This document shows, one piece after another, positions 8,122 through 15,931 of a stretch of DNA of 64,000 nucleotides. The position numbers were made by a program, and so were the translations under genes. The DNA lies in NCBI RefSeq assembly GCF_014203855.1, contig NZ_JACHJV010000001.1, forward strand, positions 558,001 through 622,000. Direction: 5' to 3'. The notes beneath the pieces are model-generated. The model searched no databases. It saw nothing but the letters and a program-made list of their open reading frames with translations, and was not told the DNA's origin. Every line of letters starts with the position of its first letter. Positions within the stretch are counted from its first letter, which is position 1. Source of the stretch: Kitasatospora kifunensis. GTDB taxonomy: Bacteria > Actinomycetota > Actinomycetes > Streptomycetales > Streptomycetaceae.

Positions 8122-9015
8122 TCATCCTCGCGCGCCACGCCGACGCCGCCGCCAGGCGATCGGCAGCACGCCCGCGACGGCGAGGGCGGGCGGCGCCACC
8201 CCGGCCGCGGTGCTCGCGAAGTTCTGCTGGAAGGTGCCCGGGATCGGCAGTGTGGCCCAGCGGTTGACCGGCCAGGCCACCACGATCGCCCGTCCCACCA
8301 CCTGGTTCACCGAGACCGTGCCACCGTCGATGTCCTGGTGATAGCGGGAATCCGCCGAATCCTGCCGGTGATCGCCCATCATCCAGAGCCGGCCCTTGGG
8401 CACCTTGATCGGACCGAACGGATGGTCACTGCTGCACGGCGTGTTCCCCGGATAGATGTAGTTGTCGTCAAGTGCCTTGCCGTTGACCAGCACCGGCCCG
8501 GTCCCGCGGCATTCGACGGTGTCCCCACCGACCGCGATGACCCGCTTGACCAGGTCCTTCTCGTCACCCGAGGGCATCAGCCCGATGAAGCTGAGCGCCT
8601 CCTGCACGACGTTCTGCTTCTTGTTCGGCCCCTCCAGCCAGCCGCCCGGGTCATGGAAGACCACCACCTCGCCACGCCCCGGCTCGGCGCCGAACCACGG
8701 CGTCAGTTTGTCCACCAGGATCCGGTCTCCCGGCTGCAGGGTGTTCTGCATCGAGGGGGACGGGATGGAGAAGGCCTGCAGGAAGAAGGTCTTGATCACC
8801 AGCGCGAGGACCAGGGCGATGCCGACGAGGATCGGCAGCTCCTGCCAGAAGGGGCGCGGCTTGCGCGGCTTGCGCCGCGCCCTGCCGGGCTCCGGCGGTA
8901 CCGCCTCCGCTTCGGCGGCTGCCTCTGCCTGCGGCGGTGCATCCGTGGATCTGGGATCCTCCGGCATGCTTTCCTCCGTATTGTCGGACCCCGCGCCGAC
9001 CGTCATGTCCCCCAC
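8122..9015 (-). CDS. lepB: Signal peptidase I
   Basis: A 297-residue type I signal peptidase that removes signal peptides from exported proteins on the outer face of the membrane. An acidic/Pro-rich cytoplasmic leader is followed by a basic stretch (RARRKPRKPRPFW), a membrane anchor (LPILVGIALVLALVIKTFF) and the catalytic Ser in FSIPSPSMQNTL. The general-base Lys is in DLVKRVIAVGGDTV, with box E in MGDHRQDSADSRYH. A second C-terminal hydrophobic segment (APPALAVAGVLPIAW) gives the two-membrane-span form seen in Streptomyces Sip proteins. The start at 9015 is an ATG. Streptomyces usually has several paralogues, and this one stands alone rather than in the rplS-linked sip operon. Confidence 0.93.
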   Translation of the reverse strand: MGDMTVGAGSDNTEESMPEDPRSTDAPPQAEAAAEAEAVPPEPGRARRKPRKPRPFWQELPILVGIALVLALVIKTFFLQAFSIPSPSMQNTLQPGDRILVDKLTPWFGAEPGRGEVVVFHDPGGWLEGPNKKQNVVQEALSFIGLMPSGDEKDLVKRVIAVGGDTVECRGTGPVLVNGKALDDNYIYPGNTPCSSDHPFGPIKVPKGRLWMMGDHRQDSADSRYHQDIDGGTVSVNQVVGRAIVVAWPVNRWATLPIPGTFQQNFASTAAGVAPPALAVAGVLPIAWRRRRRGARG

Positions 9016-9239
9016 CTGTACTCCTCCTCCTGCGCCAGCAGCTGGCTCACCGTGTTCCGCCAGCTCAACGCTCCCTCAACGAACACGAGTTCCCCACCGC
9101 GACCACCATCGCGAGTTCACCTCCGCTTCAGGGCCGGGACTTCCGGGCTCCGACCGGGGCGGGAACGGACGGGGAGGGGATCGGTATCAGCCGGTGGAAC
9201 CGTCAGCCTGCTCTCGGTCGTCTGCTGCAGGAGGCAACT

Positions 9240-9653
9240 GTGAATCGTCCCCCAGACCGTCCCGGTGCGGCGCAGCTGCGCGCCACGCTCCAGGAGCTGT
9301 CCGCCATCGAGGAGTGGGCCCGGCGAGTGGGCGGTGGCGGTGGCGGGGGTCCGGACGAGTACCCGACGCCGGTGGACCCCGTGCTGTGCGTGGAGACGAT
9401 GACCGGCAGCGGAATGCACCGGGTGGTCGCGATCAGCTCCGCGACGATCCCCGCCGTCCGGACGCCGCTTGCCGAGGCCCCGGCCGCGGCGCTGCGTTCC
9501 TTGGTCAGGGCGCTGCTCGACCTGGTGGGCCATCAGGAGGGGCCCGCACACACGAAGGTGGCGCTCACCGCACACGGTCCGCGGATCGTGGCGTGCCGGC
9601 TGGGCGAGGCGATGCCCGCGCAGCCGGAGGAAGCCGCCGGGCCCGTCGCATAG
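9240..9653 (+). CDS. Uncharacterised 137-residue protein
   Basis: I do not recognise this protein. The GTG at 9240 follows AGGAG (9229-9233) at ideal spacing. The N-terminal helix (PGAAQLRATLQELSAIEEWARRV) is followed by a poly-Gly linker, then an alternating beta/alpha region (VDPVLCVETMTGSGMHRVVAISSATIPAVR ... ALRSLVRALLDLVGH). There is no signal peptide or membrane segment. It is divergent from signal peptidase I. Codon bias is normal, so it is probably a real gene. Confidence 0.7.
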   Translation: MNRPPDRPGAAQLRATLQELSAIEEWARRVGGGGGGGPDEYPTPVDPVLCVETMTGSGMHRVVAISSATIPAVRTPLAEAPAAALRSLVRALLDLVGHQEGPAHTKVALTAHGPRIVACRLGEAMPAQPEEAAGPVA

Positions 9654-9654
9654 G

Positions 9655-9669
9655 TTGCAAAGCTTGCAA
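9655..9669. promoter_or_regulatory. Palindromic TTGCAA-AGC-TTGCAA element
   Basis: Two self-palindromic TTGCAA hexamers separated by AGC form a 15-bp dyad directly after the stop of the 137-residue protein. It is followed by a TCGGACAGG/TCGGACAG direct repeat at about 9692. It lies 185 bp upstream of the small secreted peptide gene and could be a regulator site for it. Confidence 0.3.
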
Positions 9670-9854
9670 AGGTCTCATAGCTCGGACAGGTCGGACAGCG
9701 GGTGCTCACGCGGTAACCGGGGCGGTAACCCAGTGGGAACCGTTCGGGAAGTGCCGTGGCCACCATGGGTGAGGTCGGGAAGAGCAGCACGCGGGACTCC
9801 CCCGCGGGACAGCTCTCACGACACCTCACAGGACTCCACACAAGGGGCGGGACC

Positions 9855-10022
9855 ATGGGACGCAAGCTGACCGCACTGACCGGGATCATCGTCGCCTCGC
9901 TGGCCTTCGGCCTGGGCACGGCCGCCGAGACGGTGCACCCGCACCAGTCGACGGCCCGCCGGGTACTGGCCGAGGACAAGGGACCGACGATCATCTCCGC
10001 CGCCACACCGCAGACCCGCTAG
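9855..10022 (+). CDS. Small secreted peptide, 55 residues, unknown function
   Basis: The peptide has an N-terminal signal-like segment (MGRKLTALTGIIVASLAFGL) and a short polar tail of about 33 residues ending TIISAATPQTR. The ATG at 9855 has AGGGGCGGG just upstream; an in-frame ATG at 9756 would add 33 residues without a signal sequence and is less likely. It is convergent with the AfsR-like regulator gene, their stops 55 bp apart. No family is recognised. Small exported peptides beside TPR-containing regulators sometimes act as signals, but here that is only a guess. Confidence 0.6.
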   Translation: MGRKLTALTGIIVASLAFGLGTAAETVHPHQSTARRVLAEDKGPTIISAATPQTR

Positions 10023-10077
10023 GCGGCACAGCCCCCTCCCCCACCCCTCACTACAACCGGCAGCCCCCGCCAACGCC

Positions 10078-13000
10078 TCAGCCGCGCCGACGGTCCGCCG
10101 GCACCCCCAGCGCCGTGAACAGCCGCTCGGCGGCCACCCGGTGGTCGGCCGCGCCCGGCTCGCCCAGCGCCTGGGCCGCCTGGGCCAGGCCGGCCAGCGC
10201 GTAGGCCTCCTCGGTGCGGTAGTCGATCGCCGCGGCGAGTTCGTGCGCGTGGCGATGCAGGGCCAGCGCCGAGGCGTGCTCGCCGCGCCGGTGCAGCAGC
10301 CGCCCTGCCGTGTTCTCCACCTTCGCCCGGCGCAGCGGCGAGGAGCTCGACCCGATCAGCGCCAACGCGCGGTCCAGGTGGCCCGCGGCCTGCTCCGGGC
10401 AGCCGAGCCGATCGGCGACCTCGGCCGACAGGGCCAACGCCAGCGCGACCTGCCCGGGTTCCTTCGTCTCGTCGCACAACTCCCGCGCCTGGCCCAGGCA
10501 CTGCGCGGCCTCGGCGTAGTCGCCCAGGCCCAGCAGGGCGAAGGCCAGATCGGTCAGCGCCACCAGTTCGTTCTCGTGCCGGCCCAGTTGCCGACCGAGC
10601 TCGACCGCGCGGCGGGCCGCCTCGGCGGCCTCACGGTAGCGCCCCCACTGCTCGTACAGCGCGCTGAGCAGGGTGAGGCTCTCGGCCTCGGCGCGGATCG
10701 AGCCCAGTTCCCGTTCGTGGGCGACCGCCCGGGTCAGGTGGGTCAGCGCCTCGGCGAAGCGGCCCAGCAGGCTCTTGTACAGGCCGAGCGTGCTCTCGCT
10801 GTGCGCCTCGGTGTGCCGGTCACCCAGCCGGGCGGCGACGTCACGGGCCTCCTGGGCCACCTCGATGCCCTCGGTGAAGTGGCCCAGCTTCCAGCAGGCG
10901 ACACCGAGGTTGGCCAGGCTCACCCCGAGCAGGGCCAGGTCTCCCAGTCGGCGCGCCGCGGTGACCGCGATCCGGCCCAGCGCCTGGAACTCGTCCAGGT
11001 GCCCGCGCGCGTTGAGCTGGAACATCACGTTGCGGGCAAGGCACACGGTGTGCCGGTCGTAGCCGTGCCGTTCGGCCAGCGCGACGGCCGAACGCAGCGC
11101 GGCGTGCTCCCTGGTGAACCAGGCCTGCGCCCCGGCGGTGTCGGCGAGGCCGGGCAGTTCGGCGCTGGACGCGGGGATCCCGGTCGGGCGGCTGCGCCGG
11201 CCGGGGAACAGCTGCTCGCAGGCCGCTTCGGTGGCTGTCAGGTAGTAGTCGAGCAGCCGCTCCACCGCGGCCGCGTCCGCCGCCTCGGTCGGCCCGCCGC
11301 GCAAGCTCTGGGCGAAGCTGCGCACCAGGTCGTGAAAGGTGTAGAGGCCGATCTCCGGCTGCTGGAGCAGGTGGACGTCGAGCAGCAGCTCCAGCACCGA
11401 TTCCGCGGACCGGGCCGCAGAGCCCAGCAGCGCGGCGGCCGAGTAGACGTCCAGGTCGCCGCCGGGGTGCAGGGCCAGCAGCCGGAACGCCGAGCGGCTC
11501 TGCTCGTCCAGGGTCTGGTAGGACAGCCGCAGGGTCGCGGCCACGCTGCGTTCGCCCGAGCTGAGTTCGTCCAGCCGCCGGGTCTCGTCGCGCAGCCGGT
11601 CGGCCAGGTAGCGCAGGGTCCAGCGCGGGCGGTTGCGCAGTCGCGCGGTGGCGATCCGCAGGGCGAGCGGAAGATGACCGCAGAGCCTGGCGAGTTCGGC
11701 GGCCGCCTCGGGCTCGGCGGCGATCCGGGCCGCGCCGAGGATCTCGGTGACCAGGCTCGCGCTCTCCTCGGGCGCCAGCACGTCGATCGAGATCCACCGC
11801 GCCCCGTCGAGATCCACCAGGCGGGCCCGGCTGGTGACCAGCACCAGGCAGCCGGGTGAGCTGGGCAGCAGTGGCCGCACCGCGGCGGCGTCGGCGGCGT
11901 TGTCGAGCAGCAGGAGCAGGCGCCGACCGACCAGCGTCGCCCGCCACAGCGCGGTGCGGGCCGACACGTCCTCGGGTATCCGGTCGCCGGGCAGGCCGAG
12001 CGCCCGCAGCAGGGTGTGCAGGGCAGTGCCGGCGCTGACGGGCGGTTCGCCGGGGGCGTGGCCGCGCAGGTCGATGTGGAGCTGTCCGTCCGGGTAGGCG
12101 CCGGCCAGTCGGTGCGCGGCCCGCACGGCCAGGGACGTCTTGCCGCTGCCGCCCATGCCGTCGATGGCCACGATCCGGGTCCGCGGTTCGCCCTCCTGCT
12201 GCGCGCAGGCGAGCAGTTCGCGCAGCTCGCGGTCGCGTCCGGTGAAGTCCGCGAGATCGTAGGGCAGGGTGCTGGGCGAGTCGGCGGGCGTGACCGGGTG
12301 TACGACCGGCAGCGGGTCGTCGGTGAGCGCGAGGGGCACGGCTGACGACGGGTCGGCGGGCAGCGAGGCGGCACTGGACGGGACGAGGGCGGGGACGGGG
12401 ACGGGGACAGCCGACGGGAGGGCGACAGCGGCCAGTTCGGGGCTGTCACGCAGGATGCCCTGGTGGATCCGGGCCAGGCTCGGCCCGGGATCGATGCCGA
12501 GCTCCTCGACCAGCAGCTCGCGGACCCTGCCGTACTCCTCCAGCGCCTCGGCCTGCCGCCCCGAGCGGTAGAGGGCGAGCATCAGCTGGCCGCGCAGGGT
12601 CTCGCGCAGCGGGTGCTGGTGGACGAGTTGACGCAGGTCGACCACCAGCTCGGCGCTCTCGCCCAGGCCCAGCCTGAGCTCGAAGAGCTGCTCGGCGGCG
12701 GCCAGTCGGTGCTCGTCCAGCGCGGTCGCTGCGGCTTCGATCACCGGCCCTCCGGCGCCCGAGAGGACCGGACCGCGCCAGAGCGCGAGCGCGCCGCGCA
12801 GGGCTTCGACGGCCTCGGCGGGCCGTCCCGCCAGCGCGGCCTGCCGGGCGGCGCGGACCAGGGCGCCGAACTCGGTCAGGTCCAACTGCCCGTCGCCGAG
12901 TGCCGCCCGGTAGCCGGGGCCGTCGGTGACCAGCACCTCGCCGCCGTCCAGCATGCTCCGGCGCAGCTCGGCAACGGCCTTGCGCACCTGGTGGGAGGCG

Positions 13001-13194
13001 GTGGCGGGGGGATCCTCGGCCCAGACCGCGGCCACCAGCCGGGAGACCGGCAGCACCTTGCCGGTCTCCAGCAGCAGCGTGACGAGCACCCGCTCCCGGA
13101 TCGTGCCGCCGAGCCGGAGCCTGCGCCCGTCCTCCCACCCCTCCAACGGACCGAGGATGTTGAAGCGCAGCCCTCTCCGAGCGCCCGCAGGCAT
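10078..13194 (-). CDS. AfsR/SARP family regulator with NB-ARC and TPR domains
   Basis: A 1038-residue pathway-type activator. Residues about 8-90 form the OmpR-like winged helix (LRLGGTIRERVLVTLLLETGKVLPVSRLVAAVW). Residues about 95-250 are the bacterial transcriptional activation domain (QALEEYGRVRELLVEELGIDPGP in variant form), followed by a Pro/Ala/Ser linker. Residues about 315-600 form an NB-ARC/STAND ATPase with Walker A GMGGSGKTSLA and Walker B RRLLLLLDN. Residues about 700-1020 are tetratricopeptide repeats. This is the large AfsR architecture. SARPs bind direct repeats overlapping -35 boxes and activate antibiotic clusters. Its position next to the NRPS cluster suggests control of it, but it is not in that operon and could act globally. 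Confidence 0.95.
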   Translation of the reverse strand: MPAGARRGLRFNILGPLEGWEDGRRLRLGGTIRERVLVTLLLETGKVLPVSRLVAAVWAEDPPATASHQVRKAVAELRRSMLDGGEVLVTDGPGYRAALGDGQLDLTEFGALVRAARQAALAGRPAEAVEALRGALALWRGPVLSGAGGPVIEAAATALDEHRLAAAEQLFELRLGLGESAELVVDLRQLVHQHPLRETLRGQLMLALYRSGRQAEALEEYGRVRELLVEELGIDPGPSLARIHQGILRDSPELAAVALPSAVPVPVPALVPSSAASLPADPSSAVPLALTDDPLPVVHPVTPADSPSTLPYDLADFTGRDRELRELLACAQQEGEPRTRIVAIDGMGGSGKTSLAVRAAHRLAGAYPDGQLHIDLRGHAPGEPPVSAGTALHTLLRALGLPGDRIPEDVSARTALWRATLVGRRLLLLLDNAADAAAVRPLLPSSPGCLVLVTSRARLVDLDGARWISIDVLAPEESASLVTEILGAARIAAEPEAAAELARLCGHLPLALRIATARLRNRPRWTLRYLADRLRDETRRLDELSSGERSVAATLRLSYQTLDEQSRSAFRLLALHPGGDLDVYSAAALLGSAARSAESVLELLLDVHLLQQPEIGLYTFHDLVRSFAQSLRGGPTEAADAAAVERLLDYYLTATEAACEQLFPGRRSRPTGIPASSAELPGLADTAGAQAWFTREHAALRSAVALAERHGYDRHTVCLARNVMFQLNARGHLDEFQALGRIAVTAARRLGDLALLGVSLANLGVACWKLGHFTEGIEVAQEARDVAARLGDRHTEAHSESTLGLYKSLLGRFAEALTHLTRAVAHERELGSIRAEAESLTLLSALYEQWGRYREAAEAARRAVELGRQLGRHENELVALTDLAFALLGLGDYAEAAQCLGQARELCDETKEPGQVALALALSAEVADRLGCPEQAAGHLDRALALIGSSSSPLRRAKVENTAGRLLHRRGEHASALALHRHAHELAAAIDYRTEEAYALAGLAQAAQALGEPGAADHRVAAERLFTALGVPADRRRG

Positions 13195-13545
13195 AGTGCC
13201 CCCTACCCCTTCTCACCCCGCGGAACGTCGCCACATCGAAATGTCGCTACATCGGTTTATTGACATGTACGCTGCATCTGATCATCGATCAGAACTGGCC
13301 CCCGCTGGATGATAAGCCGCTCACTGATCACGCGGTACTGCTGCGGGATGCCAGTAGGAAGCCGCCTGGGGCGGCGGTACCGCGCCGGGAGGAGATCGGG
13401 AAGCGCCTGCCGGATGCTGCTGCCATCAGACGCCCCGCTCGGACCGGACCGCGGTCGGACAGGCCCAAGGGTCCCACCAACCCCGGGCGGGGCACGGCGG
13501 CTGATCGGCCGGTACCCGGCCACCCTCGGACCCGGAGGTTTTGTG
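13195..13545. promoter_or_regulatory. Divergent control region between the two large regulators
   Basis: There is no gene here. Two 12-bp direct repeats, GTCGCCACATCG (13227-13238) and GTCGCTACATCG (13243-13254), are spaced 16 bp apart and lie 33-60 bp upstream of the SARP gene. A dyad CTGATC-ATC-GATCAG occupies 13278-13292. TTGACA at 13260-13265 is a possible plus-strand -35 without a convincing -10. GGAGG (13534-13538) is the ribosome site for the XRE regulator. Direct repeats upstream of a SARP gene suggest autoregulation, though the period is not the usual 11 bp. Confidence 0.4.
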
Positions 13546-15036
13546 ATGAACGTTCAGGCCCCATCGGCCGGACTCGGCGCCCTCCTGCGCAGCGCACGCA
13601 GGGGTGCCGGCCTCACCCAGGAGCAGTTGGCCGGCCTCTCGACGATCAGCGTCCGGGCCATCCGGGATCTTGAGCAGGGTCGGGTCCAGCACCCCCGCAA
13701 GGACACCATCCGGCTGCTCGCCGACACCATGCGGCTCAGCGGCACACACCGGGCCACCCTCGAACTCGCCATCGACAGCACCTCGGTGGGCAGCACGCTG
13801 CGCAACCTCTACGGCGTCGAGCTGGCGCCGCCGCCGGCCCCGCTGCGACCGCTGGCCGGGCGCAGGCCGGAGCTGCGGGCGCTGACCGGCCTGCTCGCCG
13901 CGGAGCACGAGCGGCTGCTGACCGTGGTGGGCCTGCCCGGCGTCGGCAAGTCGCGGCTCGCCCAGGAAGCGGCCCTGCACTTCCACGCCGGGGCCCAGAC
14001 CCCAGTGCTGTGGGTGGCCATGGACCGCACCGCCGAGGAGCAGACCGGGGCTCGGCACCGGCCGCAGTCGGCTCTGGTGAGCTGGGTCAGGTCACTCATC
14101 TCGCAAGGCGGGAACGTCGACGAACTGGCGGCGGTGGTCCGGGAGAAGCCCACGCTGCTGGTCCTGGACGGCTACGACGCGCCGCACGGCGGCGCCGGGT
14201 CCGGGCTGCTGAGCCTGCTGAACTCCTGCGAGCGGTTGAAGGTCCTGATCACCAGCCGTCGGCCGCAGCAGGCGCTGGACGGACGGCTGTTGCCGCTGGC
14301 CCCGCTGCCCGTACCGGAAGCGGTCGGGCCAGAGCCGACCAGGGCGGAGCAGGTCGGATCGGAGTCGGTCGGGCCGTTCCATCCGTTCCATCCGCTCACG
14401 TCGGCGCCCGTCAGACCGCCCTGCGATGCCTCGCCCGCCGAGCGGCCCGCCGTCGACCTGATGCTGTCGTACGTCAGCCACCTGCGGCCCGACCTGCTGC
14501 CCACCGAGTCGGTGGTCGCCACGGTGACCCGGATCTGCCACGCGCTGGACGGCCTGCCGCAGGCGCTCGAAGCGGCCGGCTCCTGGCTCCTGCTGTACTC
14601 CCCGGAGCAGCTGTTGGAGATCGTCCGGAGCACACCGCTGGCCCTCATCGACGGCGCCGCCCCGCCGCTGCCCGGGTCCGGCCCGGCGCTCAGCGGGCTG
14701 CTCGCCGACACGGTGCGCGACCTGAACCCGCGGCTGGCCAGGCTGCTGCGGGCGGTGGCACCGCTGACCCGCCCGTGGACGGTGGACGCCGCCGCCCGCA
14801 CCCTCGGCCTGCCGCCGACCGCGGCGGCCAGGGACGTCCACGCGCTGCTGCTGCACGGCCTGCTGCGCCAACTCCCGGCCGCGGCGGGCCCCGTCGGCGG
14901 ACCGGCCCGGTTCACCGTCCTCAACCTGGTCCGGCAGCTGGTGCCGTGTCAGGCAACCTTCGCCCCGTCGCGACGCCCGGCACAGCGGGCGATGCCGACC
15001 GCCGACACTCCGGCGCCGGCCCACGTGCTCGTCTGA
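13546..15036 (+). CDS. XRE-family regulator fused to a STAND-type ATPase
   Basis: A 496-residue protein. Residues about 8-65 form a Cro/C1-type helix-turn-helix (LGALLRSARRGAGLTQEQLA ... SVRAIRDLEQGRVQHPRKDT). It is followed by an NB-ARC-like ATPase with Walker A VVGLPGVGKSRLA (about 127-139) and Walker B PTLLVLDGYD. No TPR or sensor repeats follow, unlike typical full-length members, and the C-terminus is Pro/Thr/Arg-rich. GGAGG lies 7 bases before the ATG at 13546 (a GTG at 13543 is adjacent). It is convergent with the last gene of the NRPS operon and divergent from the SARP gene, so it may be a cluster-situated regulator. Confidence 0.88.
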   Translation: MNVQAPSAGLGALLRSARRGAGLTQEQLAGLSTISVRAIRDLEQGRVQHPRKDTIRLLADTMRLSGTHRATLELAIDSTSVGSTLRNLYGVELAPPPAPLRPLAGRRPELRALTGLLAAEHERLLTVVGLPGVGKSRLAQEAALHFHAGAQTPVLWVAMDRTAEEQTGARHRPQSALVSWVRSLISQGGNVDELAAVVREKPTLLVLDGYDAPHGGAGSGLLSLLNSCERLKVLITSRRPQQALDGRLLPLAPLPVPEAVGPEPTRAEQVGSESVGPFHPFHPLTSAPVRPPCDASPAERPAVDLMLSYVSHLRPDLLPTESVVATVTRICHALDGLPQALEAAGSWLLLYSPEQLLEIVRSTPLALIDGAAPPLPGSGPALSGLLADTVRDLNPRLARLLRAVAPLTRPWTVDAAARTLGLPPTAAARDVHALLLHGLLRQLPAAAGPVGGPARFTVLNLVRQLVPCQATFAPSRRPAQRAMPTADTPAPAHVLV

Positions 15037-15058
15037 CCGTCCGGCAGGTCCGGCGGTC

Positions 15059-15931
15059 TCACTGGCCAAGGGCGGGTGCCCGCAGCTCCAGGGTGCAGCA
15101 CTTGACGTTGCCACCGCCCTTGAGCAGTTCGCTCAGGTCCACCCCGATCGGGTTGAAGCCGCGCTCCGCCAGCTGCCTCGCCAGGCCTTCGGCCGCCCGG
15201 GGCAGCACGACGTTGAGGCCGTCGCTCATCGCGTTGAGGCCGAACGCCTCGGCGTCCGCCCGATCGGCGAGCAGGGCATCGGGGAAGAGGCGTCGCAGCA
15301 GGGCGCGGCTGCGCGGCTCGAACGCCTCGGGGTGGTACATGATCTCGTCGCCGTCCAGCACCGCGAGCGCCGTGTCGAGGTGGTAGAACCGGGGGTCCAC
15401 CAGCTCCAGCGGGATCACCGGTCGGCCGAACACCGCCTCGACCTCGCGGTGCGCCTCGGGCGCGGTCCGAAAGCCCCAGCCGGCCAGGATGAAGCTGTCG
15501 CAGGTCAGCAGGTCGCCCTCGCCTTCGTTGATGTGGAGCGGGTCGTGGATCTCGGTGAAGCCGTGGGCCCGGAACCAGTCCAGGTACGCGGCCCCCTCGG
15601 CGGCCCGCTCCGCATTGCGGAACCGGGCCCCCAGCACCTTGCCGTCCACCACCGTGGCGCCGTTGGCCGCGTAGACCATGTCGGGCAGCCCCGGCAGTGC
15701 CTCGATCAGCTCGACCTGGTGTCCGAGCGCGAGGTAGAGCCGGTACAGCCGCTCCCACTGGGCGGTGGCCAGCGCGGCGTCCACCGGCACCGCCGGGTCC
15801 ATCCACGGGTTGATCGCGTAGCTGACCTCGAAGGTGGTCGGGCGGCACATCAGCAAGCGGCGGGCGCGGGCACGGCGCACGGGTGGCGCGGGTGCGGGTG
15901 CGGCCTCCGGGCGCGCGGGTGCGGTCTTCAA
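15059..15931 (-). CDS. ddaH: Dimethylargininase (DDAH)-like amidinohydrolase
   Basis: A 290-residue guanidino-modifying enzyme of the pentein fold. DDAH hydrolyses N-omega-methylated arginine to citrulline plus methylamine. Visible are the N-terminal CRPTTFEVSYAINPWMDP, the MVYAANGATVVDGK strand, EGEGDLL, the catalytic His in FYHLDTALAV and the nucleophilic Cys in GGGNVKCCTLEL (a Lys replaces the common His before Cys). TTG 15931 is chosen: it overlaps the exporter stop as TTGA and has AGGGAGAG upstream. A GTG at 15988 would overlap the exporter by 61 bp. As the last gene of the NRPS operon, it probably makes or trims a citrulline/arginine-type precursor, or acts on the peptide. The assignment to DDAH rather than another pentein hydrolase is by overall pattern. 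Confidence 0.85.
   Translation of the reverse strand: MKTAPARPEAAPAPAPPVRRARARRLLMCRPTTFEVSYAINPWMDPAVPVDAALATAQWERLYRLYLALGHQVELIEALPGLPDMVYAANGATVVDGKVLGARFRNAERAAEGAAYLDWFRAHGFTEIHDPLHINEGEGDLLTCDSFILAGWGFRTAPEAHREVEAVFGRPVIPLELVDPRFYHLDTALAVLDGDEIMYHPEAFEPRSRALLRRLFPDALLADRADAEAFGLNAMSDGLNVVLPRAAEGLARQLAERGFNPIGVDLSELLKGGGNVKCCTLELRAPALGQ

Noticed and set aside
10141..11859. A 572-codon plus-strand frame antisense to the SARP gene
   Set aside because: Gln/Gly/Arg-rich antisense shadow; the minus-strand protein has clear SARP, NB-ARC and TPR domains.
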